Shown here: piece by piece, positions 1-12,389 of the stretch
Layout of the letters: the number at the start of each line of letters is the position of its first letter
Numbering within the stretch: the stretch's first letter is position 1
Source of the DNA: Lactifluus volemus
Taxonomy: Eukaryota > Basidiomycota > Agaricomycetes > Russulales > Russulaceae
Length of the DNA stretch: 64,000 nt
Assembly: GCA_022376515.1 (NCBI GenBank)
Contig: WTXI01000001.1
Coordinates: 2,108,001 to 2,172,000 of the forward strand
Direction of reading: 5' to 3'
Position numbers and translations under genes: made by a program
The notes under the pieces: model-generated
The model's database searches: none
The model's input: only the letters and a program-made list of their open reading frames with translations
What the model was told of the DNA's origin: nothing

Positions 1-1740
1 ACTGTTCAATAGATGCGTTACATCATCGACGCCGCCCTTCTTCAAGCGGACCTGCTCAATCGCACTTTGGTTCTTCCCTCATTTGTCTATGCGCGCGCGT
101 GCGAATACAACATGTGTGTACTTTTTATTTCGCTTCAACCTGCGGTTATACCTCAACTTCTCGTTGCCATGTGCAGCACGGTTTGTGCGGACTATGTACC
201 CATGGTCAACAAGGGGGACGCTGTAGGCTGGGATGAGTGGCGCGAACTTCCCATCGAGCAGCAAATGGGCTTCCGCATCCCAATTTCGGTGATGATAGAT
301 ATCGTCCATCTTCGCAAACGGCACGCTGTCATCACCACTTCAGATTATTTGCGCCTCCACGGCCAAGACCCTGAGATTGAATCGAGCAGCGGCTATTGGC
401 CACGCGATTGGTACCATACCCACCCAAATGTTTTCGAGAAGGACAAGTCAAAGTTGCCGTCACTGTTCGTCATTGAGAATCACTGGTACGACCCCTCGGG
501 CGTCAACCGCGTTGATTACATTCCCCCGGCGATGAAAAGGCGGGGGAAATGGATACGCTACCCCGATTCAGTAAGTGTCGACGCTGGTGGTTATTGGCCC
601 GAAACGGAGCCAACAACAGACCTCTCGAATCGCCTGACGGAAGCCATGTCCGACAAATATGTTAATGACTGGAACACTGTCAAATACGTCATGTCGTCGG
701 CCGGGTTAGGAGGCGAGTTGAACCTTGATGATGATGAGGTTGTCGAAGGGATATTAAACGATAATGGGTGGGAGGTTCTACACACCTTCGCAAGCACGTG
801 AGTATTATCACTTCTTCCTGCCCATAGTCCCGAGTTGAGTGTCTCCCCAAGTCTCGGAATGGAATATGCGAAGACCGTGGTTCAATCCATCAAGGAAGTC
901 GTGCCCCGTTCATCAATACGAGGCTTCAAGGATGACTATTATCGCGTGGACACCGACGTCGTCGTGCTTTCCGGAGAGACCCATCTGACCCGCAAACCAG
1001 TGAGTAGACTGCCTTGTCTCGTTCCAAGTGGCCTCAACGTATCTATTATTGTCAAGGGGGCCATGCGATTCACAGGGCCGCGTGGGCGCGCTAACTATGC
1101 AAGCATGGTCGTGTTTGGGATCAAATCGCCACCTTGGGTGTTCGACCTCGGTGAGATCTTGGCTGCCCGCATGAGCGAAATAACGGAGGGCCGTCTGTGG
1201 ATGGGGGCACATATGCGCCGCGGAGACTGTGAGTCCCTTGTTACGTTTTGTTTCCCGAGCTATAATTCTGATCCCCATCCCAACACAGTCGTCCGATTGG
1301 GTTGGGCAATGGAACTCAGTCCAGAGGCACACGTCGAACGTGTGAAAGACCGCCTACGGGCAGGCCGTTCTGTGCTGGAGAATCTGGGCGAACTCACCAC
1401 GTACGATCTCGATGGCGTCAAGCCAGATCTGGAGCAGTCCACGTTGGACATTCCCCTCCCGGACGACCCTTTTTACGTTGCGACGGACGAGCGCGACCCG
1501 GCCTCACGACAGGTGATCGCGGACGGCGGTGCAATATTCATCAGCGACCTACTCACCATGGATGACCGCCGCAGATATGGCTGGCCGCTGATGATCACGG
1601 ACGTGTTGGCGCTTGTCGAGCAGCGTCTGTTGGTGCACAGTGCGTTCTTTTATGGCCACGCCATGAGCTCGTTGGCGGGCGTAATATCCAATATGCGTGC
1701 GGCGCGGGGCGCGGATCCGCGGACGATGCTGATAGATTGA
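1..1740 (+). CDS. GDP-fucose protein O-fucosyltransferase-like protein, 5' partial
   Basis: This resembles the fungal O-fucosyltransferase-like family, GT-B-type enzymes that would transfer fucose from GDP-fucose to protein in the secretory pathway. The gene is open at the left edge, so its start and any signal anchor are missing. The best marker is the motif HMRRGDFVRLGW, which appears only after removing an intron at 1229-1288. The C-terminal block FYVATDERDP...GWPLMITDVLALVEQ, followed by GHAMSS, is typical of the family and holds the putative donor-binding region. Probable introns are about 114-176, 798-827, 1000-1056 (in frame, so uncertain) and 1229-1288. The 798-827 intron would be only 30 nt. 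The TGA stop is at 1738-1740. The family call is fairly secure; the actual acceptor substrate in fungi is unknown. Confidence 0.78.
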
Positions 1741-2285
1741 GACCTACTTCCGTTATCTCAATTTCTTGGTTTTTTTTTTTTTTCGCCGTGAATATTGGAC
1801 AGTGAACCTTTCCCCTTTCGCGGTAAGACACTCTCGCGTTTCTACCAGAACAAGGGAATGGAAAATACTGGGGACCACCTTAAGACCAATCTTTTTTACT
1901 ACTATTTATCGCATTCTTCTCTATATGACAAGTTCGATTATCCGTTTGTGATTATACCCTATTCCCCGAGCGTACGTACATACATTCTTGGTTTTACACA
2001 TAGAACAACATCACTAGCCGAAGATTTCGTTTCCAGCACCCTTATTACGCGGGGAAAAATGCAGGGGTAGTTTCGAAGGATCTTGTACACAATATATCCT
2101 TTAACTTCCACGAGCACACACAGATAGGAGTAGCGTCATCGTACAGGCAGTTAGCGAGCGAGGCAGTGTCAGTGATATTAGCATTCGTACGAAGAAAGGA
2201 CGTCCGACGACCAAGGAGCGCGCAACATTACGACATAAGATCATGACAGACGTGTGACAAGATAAGGACATGATGATAGAGGCGT
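1741..2285. other. Intergenic region between convergent genes
   Basis: This is the 3' flank of the O-fucosyltransferase-like gene and of the minus-strand gene that ends at 2286. It contains a T-rich run near 1769-1784. I found no convincing exon or RNA gene. Confidence 0.5.
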
Positions 2286-3819
2286 TCACTTGCGAGTCCA
2301 CCACGACTCGGAGCCCTTGAAGACCCAGACTTCCTTGCGGCCGCTCAGCCCAAAGAACCCGCGTCGGGCCAGTGGTACGCTCGCATCGAGCTTGAACGCC
2401 ATGTCATTGATATATTTGAGGATGTGCGCCAAGAACAGATGCTTATCAGCGCCCATTCCTAAAACGGGGGCACCACCATCACGAGATCAGCGAAACATCA
2501 CAAGTCACAGGTAGGTGGAGGCGGTTATCCCCAATAATAGCAAAAGGGCGCACCGTTGATACTAGATTTGAGTTTAATTGTAAAGATGCGATCCGGGGTC
2601 GAATTGTCGCTCAAGATCCGGTGTGGGAATGCCGCTCGGAGGCTCAGGCCGAGCGAGTTGGCGACCGCGGCTGGCGGGTCGACAAAGGTCACACGATTGC
2701 CAGATCTGTTAAGCGACATGGCAAAAAAATGGGCGCTGCTGTCGGCAGGCGCACGGATAAAAACCAGTCTGGGGCCTTTAAACTGAGAAATAAAAAAAGG
2801 AAAGGTCGGCAGAAGCGCACAGAAGAGGTTCGAGTGACGTACAGTGCGTCCGGTATTGATGGAGGTCAAGTAGACGTATCCCTGTAACAGAAAAAAAAAG
2901 AGAGGGGGCGCTCAGCGGGAGATAGCCGTTATCTATGATGATCGACGCAGACCTGAGAAGCGAGGACCCAAAAAATCCGACATATCATTCTCTGGGCGCT
3001 AGGGGGAGGCTCTGCGTAAACTAAACGCGCAAAAGGTGTGGAACCGCACACATACATGATCGACTCTTGTCCTTTAGAGCTCCACGGACTACCGGCAAAC
3101 CTGACGCGCCAGTCGTGTCTGACGTGCACCTGGTGTGCAACGCCAGAGGGCCACATAGGAAAGATGTGCTCACGTAACTCTTCGACGGTGTTTGGGTGAG
3201 CGATGTTAAGGACCTCAAGCCCGTCGGGAGGAGTTATCGACAAGAAAATGTGGTCTTGATAGGATACGCGGTGAGATAGAAAAAAAGAAAGTTACAAAGA
3301 CGTCGCGGCAAAGAGAAAAGTAGATGGGCACACCAGGGTCCACACGAACGCCAGAGTTGGTGCGGGTGCGTGAGATGGTGCTTAAGCGAGGTCGGTTTTC
3401 GGCCGCGCCAGAAAGGGTGCGTGTGCGGGACATGGAGGCAGATAGGGCGTTGGGATTTATGGACGTTGAAGGAGCACGCTCAATGTTTTTTATTGCAGGC
3501 CGTAACGGCCTTGCCTGGCCATTCCTTGAAGCGCCAGAATTGGTGTGCCTCCTAGTACGCGGGTGTGGCGTCTGTGTTCGTGGAGGGCGACGAAGCGGGG
3601 TTGAGACGGTGCAGATTGTAGGGGAGGTGGGGCAGCGTAGGGAGAGGGTTGGGGAAAGGGAACGGGAGCTGCATAAGGGGTAGATACATATGGTGGCTGT
3701 TGACCCGAGTATTGATGCTGAATCGGCTGGGGCTGCTGCTGATAATACTGACCGGAATAAACAAGCGGCTGCTGCGCTCCGTAGGAGGAGCCCCCGTACT
3801 GACTTCCAGAGCGCTGCAT
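2286..3819 (-). CDS. Conserved fungal protein of unknown function
   Basis: I recognise this as a conserved basidiomycete protein but know no function for it. The start at 3819 gives a Gln/Tyr/Pro-rich, probably disordered N-terminus with repeated GQ and YQQQ patterns. The folded part comes from several exons. One, near 2929-3243, has LNIAHPNTVEELREHIFPMW. Another, at 2560-2860, has the block FFAMSLNRSGNRVTFVDPP. A last exon, near 2289-2450, has AFKLDASVPLARRGFFG and then RKEVWVFKGSESWWTRK before a TGA at 2286-2288. Reading frames change between exons in the way expected of short introns, but I did not fix every boundary. It is tail-to-tail with the O-fucosyltransferase-like gene and head-to-head with MPC1. 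Confidence 0.65.
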
Positions 3820-4211
3820 TTTATAACTAGGATCGGAAAAGGTGGAAAATATCGAAAGTAAGAGGGTAAACCAGCGAGTGGAAGAAAGAGAGAAGAGGGC
3901 CTGATTTGAAGCCTCTGGTGAAAATGAAAAGAGAAGAGCGGCAACGTGGGCGGGGAGTCATTGCCCTTTTTAGTTATCTGTCAATTATTGAAAGAGCGCT
4001 GAATCAAAGGAAAAAGCAAAGGAACAGGTGAGCGAGGAGTGAACCGATAGCCTTCACTTTTTGGTTTTTCATTCTCTATCGGGTCTCTCCTCGTCGTCGT
4101 CGTCATCGTCGTCATCATCGAACCGAATCGAATCGAGTTCTTACCTTCAAATCTACACGTGACTTTTCTCCGCTCACTAAAACTCAAAATAAATTGTTAA
4201 ATTCCAACAAG
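3820..4211. promoter_or_regulatory. Divergent promoter region of MPC1 and the conserved unknown
   Basis: These 392 bp separate two divergent start codons. The stretch at about 4090-4125 is a CGTCGT/CATCAT trinucleotide microsatellite, followed by a GAATCGAATCGA repeat. No TATA box is obvious. A shared promoter is inferred from orientation and spacing only. Confidence 0.5.
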
Positions 4212-4829
4212 ATGGCTTCTACTTTCATCAACTGGCTTAGATCCCCTGCCGCACGCGATTACTTTTTCAGTACGTTTATCATACTATATATTCAAACTAT
4301 TTCTTACATAGCTTCACAGGCACTCATTTTTGGGGACCAGTTCGTTGTTCAACTTGCCCAACCAAAGTGCTCCGATTCGATTGACCCACTATCATTTAGG
4401 TGGCCAACTGGGGTCTCCCCCTCGCTGCCCTCTCGGACTTGAAAAAAGATGAGGAACTCATCTCTGGCACTATGACTTCTGCCCTTGCCGCCTACTCGTA
4501 TGTCTATGTCTTATTCACTTTTCTTCTCATCCTCATCTTTGTGAAAAGTATGGTCTTTATGCGCTTCGGTACGTCATTCTCTTCAGCCTTTCGACCAGGA
4601 CATCTTTTGATGCCTTTGTTCAGCATGGAAAGTCGAGCCACGGAACTACCTTCTTTTTGCCTGTCACGCCACTAACACAACCGCACAACTCACTCAAGGT
4701 TCCCGTTTCGTTAACTACTGGTACCGTGGTGGAAGAGAAGAGAAAGCCATCAATGCCACTCCTACGACGGACGTAGCCGATGGCAAAGTCACGCAGGCTG
4801 TCAAGGCGGCGAGACAGTCAACCAAATAG
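4212..4829 (+). CDS. MPC1: Mitochondrial pyruvate carrier subunit 1
   Basis: MPC1 pairs with another MPC subunit in the inner mitochondrial membrane to import pyruvate. Splicing gives a 133-residue protein, close to the family's usual length. Exons are 4212-4269, 4320-4339, 4400-4497, 4549-4568 and 4624-4829; their sum is 402 nt including the TAG stop. The joined product contains [19 protein letters not shown] and, after the fourth exon, [20 protein letters not shown], both diagnostic of MPC1. All four introns are GT-AG. Exons 2 and 4 are each only 20 nt long. I chose the ATG at 4212 because [21 protein letters not shown] matches the family N-terminus; an upstream in-frame ATG at 4194 would add six residues. 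It converges on the ligase gene, with 112 bp between stop codons. Confidence 0.93.
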
Positions 4830-4941
4830 TCATCTTGTCTTATATCCCAGTCACTTAGACGTTTTCGCATCTCGATAGATTTAGACCCAAAGTATGTTGA
4901 GATCAGGTACAATGACAAGATTGGCCTTGTCGGTGACACCA

Positions 4942-7900
4942 TCACCAAAAACCATCGTCTGCGTCACCATCTCCCTTGTGTTTTTTCTTTCCTCCACCTT
5001 GGGCCAGAACTTGGCGCTCATACATCTCCGCAACCTACCCCCGTACAAATCGCATCATTACTTGACTCCATGCGATCAACGTAATCGTCATCACTCACCT
5101 GCTCCGGCCCTGTCGCGTCGTCAGCGCCTTTGTCGTCTCGGACCCGAATGAATCGAGGGAACCGTAACGAAACTCCGCGCTCGTCGATCTGTATTAGATA
5201 AGCCCACCGGAACCATCGGTGATGAAGCGAATCGACACGTACCAAACCCTGCGCTGCGGTATAGATCGGACTTAGGCTCAGATCCGCTGTGAGTACCTCC
5301 CAAACGACCTTGGGCTCGAACCAAACGTCCGGTTTTGCACCGCCCACCTTGACGTCGCCACGTGCCTTGTCCGTTTCTAGAGGTTGCAATACAGCATAGT
5401 GCGCAGCCAACGCTTCCTCGCTAAACCCTGTACCGATCTTGCAGATTGTCTGATATTCTTCCGAGTCCGCGTCGTAGCACGCAAGCAAGAACGCGCCGTA
5501 CACGTTGGTCCGCTTGCCTTTGCCGTAATATCCACCGACAACGACGAGATCGAGTGAGTCTCCGACACCAGCCAAGTAGTCCTTCTTCAACTGTTGCGGA
5601 GACAAGGTCAGTTTTGCCGTGGGAATGACCCAGTTGCGACGTGCTGACCTTGAGCCAGTTGACGCTACGTCTAGATGGCTCGTAAAAGCTTGCCTCACTC
5701 TCAAGCATTTTTACCATGAGTCCTTCACAGCCGTCTTTGACGCTCTCGTCCAAGAACGCTTGTATATCCTCCGTCTTTTCGTTGTCTGAAAACTTGGCAA
5801 ATTGAAACTCAAAGTCAACGGGTTCAAAGTGTTGTCGCAGGAGCTCTCTCCGCTCTGTCAAGTTTCTGCGCAATAGTGGCTGGGAACGGAGATTAAGGTC
5901 CCAAATAAGACACCAGGTGATAGAAGCACTCACCTCTCCGTTAAGGTAGAGGAGATCGAACGCGAAGAGGCAAACGCGTATTGAATGTCTTCGACCTTCA
6001 CATCCTTCCGCTTGCGCTTACTCAGTTCTTGGAATGGCATCAACTTGCCCGTCGCCCTATCTATTGCCACAGCTTCCGCGTCCAACACGAACGATTTGGT
6101 ATTCTCTTTGATGCACTGTATCAATCTGAGAAGGACATTCTTCCATGCAAAATGGGGATCTCACATGCGGTAGTTGTTCGACCAGATCCGGGTACTTCTT
6201 GCTCATATCCTCCGAGTTACGACTGAACACGCCAACGGTGCCATCTGGGAACTTGTGCACTTGCGCTCGTTCCCCATCGTATTTATACTCGCAGGTGAAT
6301 CGCTTCCCTTCAAAGCGATCTAACACTTCTCCGATTGCCTTGGTTGGCTTGGCAAGCATTGGTTTAAGCGGTACTCCCGGAGTTAGCTTACACTCATCAC
6401 GTAGTTTGTTCACGCCGACTGTGAGAAGCGCGGGGACGACAGCATCGTAGTTTGGGAGTTCACTGGCAGCGCCAGTGTGAGAGCGTGGAAATTGTGAATA
6501 GAACGCACGTGTCGTACCTGTAGACTGACTTGACTACACTTGCCCCTTCTTCCAACCTCGACGCTAGTTTTTCTGTACTCCATTTCTTTCCGGCTAGTCA
6601 TGAATATGAATGCGTGTTTGTTATTATAAACCTTTTGATGCTTACATCGCTCTTGCTCTGCCAAGACGACGGCATGGGCGAGAGCCACCAACACAGTACG
6701 TTCAGCGTTCCCTATCCGAAGCTTGCCTTCCAAACTTCGGACAATATACTTTGCCTCTTCGCCCTTACATGCGGCAAGGAGCTTTGTGATAATTGACACC
6801 TTTTTCCCTTGGGACTAAGAGATGCGTTAGATCTGCTATTGTGGATCTGATCATGTGGCTCACCGAGTGACCGGCACTGAGAGCGATCTCCTTTAAGTTT
6901 GAGAACACGAAAGGAACCGTGAGCGGCTTTGGCTTGAACAGGGTCTTTTGCATATTTTTGGAGTTCTTGAGAAATGTTAGTGTGTTAGAGTGTGTGACGG
7001 TGGAGAGTTTACTCACCATTGCAACCAGCCCGAGATCTCCTTCCTTTTTCAAGTCTGCTTTGATGAGTTGAGACTTCGTCCTGTAGATTCGCCTATCGCC
7101 TTGATGAGCAGGCTCTCGCCGATCCCGAGTTCAATACCCGTATAATCCGGGCATAGCTGTAGATATACGCATGTCAGCGCCACATGGGCGGTTGAAGAGA
7201 ATGGACGCGAACACGATTAATGCACAGATAAACCGTCTGGAGTAGAGAGTCGGTATCTGCAGCTTTGCGTCTTTGGATGACGAGCAGCATCAGGCCCGTA
7301 AGCAGAGACGTCTTTTCTAACCGCTTTGTAGTCGCCTCGATAAGCGCGAACGCTTTTGCGAGTGCAGCATACGGTACACTGAGAAGGCGTCAGCGACATG
7401 GAGCACTCGTTCTAAAACGAACAAAGGAACGTACGGATCGCCAACTTTCCAACCCTCCACATCTATCTCGTCCCTCCGATCCAAAGCTGCTTCCGCACTT
7501 GCAACGAGACAGTCAGTAGACGGAGTGAGAAACAGGAGGGACAAGGCACCCACTTTTTGGACGCAGCTTTCCGTTCCTCCGCATCCTCAGTTCCTCCCGC
7601 CCGACTCTTCCTCTTCCGCACCCTCCGGTCCCTCCGCCGCACCTTTCCTGTTCACATCCTCCATATCCACATCTTCGTCCTCCGCAGTAGCGACTGCTTT
7701 TCCTTTACCCTTTGCCTTGGTCGTAGATTTGACACTTTAGACGCAGCCTTGGCGCGCCGTGAAGTAGCCTTCGAAGATCCAGCTTTCTTAACCTGGACCT
7801 TCTCTTCACGCGGCGACAACGGAGGCGCGGGGCTCGAGCTATGTGACGGAGCCTCTGTGCATGGAAGGAAAGGGGCAGGGACGCGTTAAGTTATATATAT

Positions 7901-8367
7901 CGCGAAGTTTGTTCGAAAACAAAACTCACGCGAGCTAGGAGCAGGCCCTCATCCTCGTCCTCATCTTCCATCACAATCTTGCGTCTCTTCTTTGGTTGAG
8001 GTCGCTCAGGCGACGGCGTCCCTATGATGAGTTACGGGGGCACCACGATATCAACAGCATGACAACCCAAAGGTGAAAGCATAGTACGTACTCTCAGGGG
8101 TACTCGTAGAAGCTATCACCTGTTTATGCTTCGGCGATCCGGCTGTGTTAGGCGTTTCTTCAGCAGTGAGGACGCGAAACCGAGAGGAGTGAGGGAAGAA
8201 GGCATACGAACGTTCCGGTGTTTTTATCGGAGCCGCCTTTGCAGTAGCGTCATCACCAGTTTCTGATTGTTTGTAGGGGTGCCGGGGATGGCCTCCTTCT
8301 TTCGCTTATTACCCCAAAGCTCAGTGAGGCTGGACTGTTGTGGAGGTGCTTTCTTTCCAGGAGGCAT
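4942..8367 (-). CDS. ATP-dependent DNA ligase I
   Basis: This replicative ligase joins Okazaki fragments in the nucleus and probably acts in excision repair. The start at 8367 gives MPPGKKAPPQQSSLTELWG, which contains a plausible PCNA-interacting box (QSSLTELW), followed by a disordered Lys/Pro-rich segment with a basic PKKRRK stretch near 7990 that suits a nuclear signal. The helical DNA-binding domain follows in several exons from about 7550 to 6400. Motif I is EYKYDGERAQVH near 6280, in which the Lys before YDGE is the adenylated residue. Motif III appears as FVLDAEAVAID near 6095 and motif IV as EGLMVKM near 5720. After an intron, KKDYLAG...DLVVVGGYYGKGKR and an OB-fold with GVSLRFPRFIRVRDDK follow. 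The last exon ends in a short Lys-rich tail at 4942. It looks intact. Confidence 0.93.
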
Positions 8368-9142
8368 AGAGATAAATCTGGCTGATGTTTGAACGCGTCA
8401 AGTAGGCAGCTATGTCTAGTGGTGCATATAAGCGTACCCAGTGTCAGCTGCCTTGCCATACAAATGGTGGTGATTATATGCGCGATCTTAACGCGTCGTG
8501 GCCAAATCACCGTGGCCGTAAGCATGTGGAAAAATGCACGTGATAGACACGTCGCGTCGCGTCAGATTAGATAACCTCACACCATGGTCGATCAAATTTT
8601 AGCTATGAATTGACAAAGAAGAGGAAGAAATAAAAGGACAGCTGAATAAAGTATGGCATCCTCAAGGCATGTACCAGAAAAAACCTCTCAACTTCACTTC
8701 GCTGTAAACCACACTAATTCACAGGGACAGAAAACATAGCATATAACCCGTACTGGCACATACCACCATAGAAATGCAAGGAAGGAGATGTGTGGGGGGA
8801 GATGAAGCCAGTAAACAAACAATGTCAAGCGAGTCAGGGAAATGGGATGGGTGATGAGTTTGGGCCGTTGCATGACTGAAACGATGGGCGTGACCCAGGA
8901 CAGCGGACAACCGATGACCCGGATGGGAAGGGTTTCCAAGTCATCCACCAGGAAGTGACATGTGTATTGGGAGCGAACGGGTGGTCAAAAACAAAAAAGA
9001 ACCTGCCTCTAACTCATGAAACGGCGCCACCAACTATAATCGTATAACCCACACGGCCGGTACCGAGGTCAGGATGCGCTCATCATGCTGTAAGTTTACT
9101 CATGTCAGAACCCAAAAATTAGTTGAGGGTTCGAGAAGCTAA
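8368..9142. other. Intergenic: ligase upstream region and phosphatase 3' flank
   Basis: These 775 bp lie between the ligase start and the stop codon of the phosphatase gene, both on the minus strand. Short open frames occur but none resembles a protein. It probably holds the ligase promoter and the phosphatase 3' UTR. Confidence 0.5.
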
Positions 9143-10727
9143 TTACCTCTTCCGTTTAGCCTTCGTCATCTCCTTGCGAAGAGCCGGCCCATCGAGAGGC
9201 TTCAACAGTTCGAAAGCACACAATAGGTCCTCCGAAACACTAAACAATCATGAGTCACGAACATATAAAAAAATCCCGCACTCTTCTCTCACCTCATACA
9301 AGCCCCATAATTGTCAAACTCTAAGCGATAGCATGAGTGGGCTAACACGGACAACGCCGGACATCTCACGCACCTCCGCAATAATTTGGCGCGCTGAACA
9401 CGGTGACCAACGTCCGGTCGTTCCAGAACTCATACCCGTCCTCCACGACCATATGTGCTCGGCATATGAGGTCCATGTCATACCGCACTAGGAATTCGTT
9501 TATGATAGCCTTTCCGAAGCAAAAGCTAACGCCGCGCTCATTGTCCTCCCAGTCCAGCGCTGTGTCGGAAGGATCCGACCATAATAAGTCATTGAGCAAC
9601 CCATAGTCTGGCACGTCAGTTGGTCGCTGGAGTGCTTTGATGTCATCCATCGTTTGCAACGACGGCGACAGGCCGCCGTGTACACAGAAGATCTTGGAGG
9701 CCACGATCGCGGCGATCGGGAGGCAATTAAACACATCGACGAACGTTTTCCATGTCTTGATATTACATCGCCGCTTGCACTCGTCATAAAAACCGTACAC
9801 TGTCGATCATAAGTCAAGACGAACGCCAAGAGACACTTTGAGCGAACTAACCTCGTGTGACATTTGCGCACTCATGATTACCCCGCAGCAGGAAGAAGTT
9901 TTCCGGATATTTAATCTTGTAGCAGAGCAAAAGTAAAAAGGTTTCCAGCTCTGTTTACCGCGGTCGACGTAATCACCGAGGAAGAGATAATTCGAGGCTG
10001 GGGGGAAACCGCACATTTCGAACAGTCGGATGAGGTCAGAATATTGCCCGTGTACATCTCCGACAATCTTGACCGGTGGTGAAAGTTCAATAAGCGTCGG
10101 CTGCGACAGACATATTTCCCGCGCAGCCTGACAAATTGACACAATTTCGGGGTTTTTGAGACAGAGCGATTTGCTGACCTTGCCAGTGTATCCGACATCC
10201 AATAATCGCTGAATGAAGTCGTCCACGTCGAGCGATCGGAACTTGTCCTTGCTCCCTGTGGGAGGGCCCGCAGATGAGAAGGATTCACTGCCGTAGGCGG
10301 CGTTCCCTACAGAGCCTGCTCCAGACTGTGCAGAACCGTTATATGTGAGGATGGTCGGGGAGGGGATATCAAGAGGAGGGGGTTTGTTAGATGGTGAGGG
10401 TAAAGGTGAATTAGAGTTGTTGGTATGTGTAGCTGTGACGTCGGTGGAAGAACCGTTCTGAGCAACGACCTTTGAGGAAATATCCGAGACACCACGCGGT
10501 GGGCGCTCCCCACTGCCGTTTGGTGAAGTCTTCTCGCCCTCGGGGGAGGAGACACTGATGGAAGGCATGCCGACGGCCGAAGCTGGACCATTACTAGTGG
10601 CACGAGACGTGCTCGCTGGAGGTTGCTCGCTTGGGCCTGTATTGGAAGAGTCACCTTCACCAAGAGTGGCATCTTTTTCCTTGTCCTTTCCTCCCTTTCT
10701 TGACTTCTTGGAAGGCTGCTGGCCCAT
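9143..10727 (-). CDS. Serine/threonine protein phosphatase, PPZ type
   Basis: This is a PPP-family metallophosphatase of the PPZ group, which controls cation homeostasis and cell integrity in yeasts. The start at 10727 gives MGQQPSKKS, a plausible N-myristoylation signal, followed by about 165 Ser/Pro-rich disordered residues. That long tail separates PPZ from plain PP1. The catalytic part begins at [20 protein letters not shown] and shows the metal-binding signatures GDVHGQ, GDYVDRG and RGNHE (the last split by an intron near 9850-9950). VHGGLSP and later [12 protein letters not shown] and FSAPNYCG follow. The final exon encodes [20 protein letters not shown] and a basic end with a TAA at 9143-9145. 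All metal ligands I can check are present. Confidence 0.92.
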
Positions 10728-11134
10728 GGAAAGGCCGCGAGAAGATGATGAATGAGAGGTGGAACTTGGGCCAGGAGACTGGGATCTGGTAGACCTTGAT
10801 AGTCTAAAGACTGAAAGTAGAGAATGGGCCAGTTTGTGGCTTTAAAGGAGAGAAGGGGTGCGTTAAGGGAGACCGTCCAATTGTTGGGGGACGGTGACAA
10901 TGATGGTACTGGACAGCCGACGGAGTTGGCGGGACGAGGAGGGGGCGCGCCAATTACCTGCACACACAATCTATTTGTCCCTTATTTGGCCAGTTGAACG
11001 GGGTCCCATATAAACTCATATACTCGGCATCCCATATATCATTTACATCGCATGTATAGCTTAGGGTAAACATTCGTCATTATCGACAAGATAAGACACG
11101 TCATGTATGCGACATAGTATGTCACCCCCGACAT
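10728..11134. other. Intergenic: phosphatase upstream region and RPS11 3' flank
   Basis: These 407 bp hold the presumed PPZ promoter and the 3' flank of RPS11. No coding signal or RNA gene was recognised. Confidence 0.45.
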
Positions 11135-11907
11135 CTAGAATTTGCCAAATGTCTTGGTCGCTGCCTTGCTCTTTGCCACTCGTAGGACGTTGAACCGTAC
11201 TGTCTTCGATAGTGGTCGACACTGCCCTGTAACCAGTCGATACCTCAGTTTCTGATGGCCAGATAAGGAATTTGCCGGTTGTCGGTGACTAACCGACAGT
11301 AACCATGTCCCCCAGCTCAACGCGGAACGCAGGCGATACGTGCGCCGCGAGGTTTTTATGCCTCTTCTCGTACCGATCTAGAGGCAGTGGATACCAGTGA
11401 GCTCTGACAGTTAGACGCCCATAAGATGGTCACACACTGTATTTGGGACGTAATGGAGATAGTCACGGCGAATGATAATGGTACGAGTCATTTTAGTGGA
11501 GACAACGCGCCCTGTAAGGATGCGACCACGGATAGAAACCTCGCTGGTAAATGGACACTTCTTGTCTATATTCACCCACACCATCCATGAGTTACTCTAA
11601 TAGCGTAAGACAAATACACGCACCAATGTAAGTTCCGTTAATCGCCTCAGGAGGAGTCTTGAAACCAAGCCCGACATCCTTATACCACCGTTTCTCCTTT
11701 GTCGACACCTTCTTTCCACCTATTCGTCAAACGTTTTCTGTGATTTAGACTCGCCCAGGGTTCCAACTGAGACGGAAAAGAACACACCCCGAACCTTCGC
11801 GTTTTGGAAGAGATGTTGCTTCTGAAATGCCTTTTCAACCTAGTAGAAATACAATCAAATTTCAGTTCTGGGAGAGAAAGGGACCTTGAACAAACTTGTT
11901 CAGCCAT
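11135..11907 (-). CDS. RPS11: 40S ribosomal protein uS17
   Basis: This small-subunit ribosomal protein (uS17 in universal naming, S11 in yeast) binds 18S rRNA. The first coding exon is only 12 nt (Met-Ala-Glu-Gln). A 49-bp intron then joins to [17 protein letters not shown] second intron leads to [14 protein letters not shown], a hallmark of the family, then [18 protein letters not shown] and [16 protein letters not shown]. Further introns separate [27 protein letters not shown] from [18 protein letters not shown]. The protein ends KTFGKF with a TAG at 11135-11137. Frames stay consistent through at least five introns, as is usual for an intron-rich fungal ribosomal protein gene. Confidence 0.93.
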
Positions 11908-12389
11908 GGGGAGGGTCGTGGCTGGGGAAGGGGACCACTGAGCTTTTGCGTTTACTTTTGACAGACAACTCCAAAAGAGGTAATCTCACACTTCAGCCGC
12001 ACCACAATAAACTATATAGCTCTCCGGGATCTCCCGGGAAAGTTAGCTTTACATAAGAAGCATCAGTTTAACCTAATCAGCCCGTGTATAGGAAAGTAGT
12101 CCAATGGTCAATGCAAAGTCAGAAATCAGGTCTCGATGTGTACTCTACGCAAATGTCAAGTAATTGTCAATGTCAATGGTCGCCACAGGTCAACTGAGAC
12201 ACAATATATCAAATCAAACCTCTGAGTGAGTGTCATCCCGTACTTCTAGAGGGAGACAACGTCAGATTAGAACCAGGGGAGGACGAGATAACAATACGCG
12301 CCTCAAGCACGGGTCATGAATGATCTACCTCATCCCTCAGCTCCTGCCCTTCGCCGTCTCTGCCTGTTGCGAAACATTTAGTGCTGGAT
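11908..12389. other. Intergenic: RPS11 upstream region
   Basis: This 482-bp stretch lies upstream of RPS11 and downstream of the membrane-protein gene. It presumably holds the ribosomal-protein promoter. I see no coding exon. Confidence 0.45.

Noticed and set aside
913..1332. Minus-strand open frame of 139 codons
   Set aside because: It lies opposite the exons of the O-fucosyltransferase-like gene and shows no family resemblance; it is an antisense shadow.
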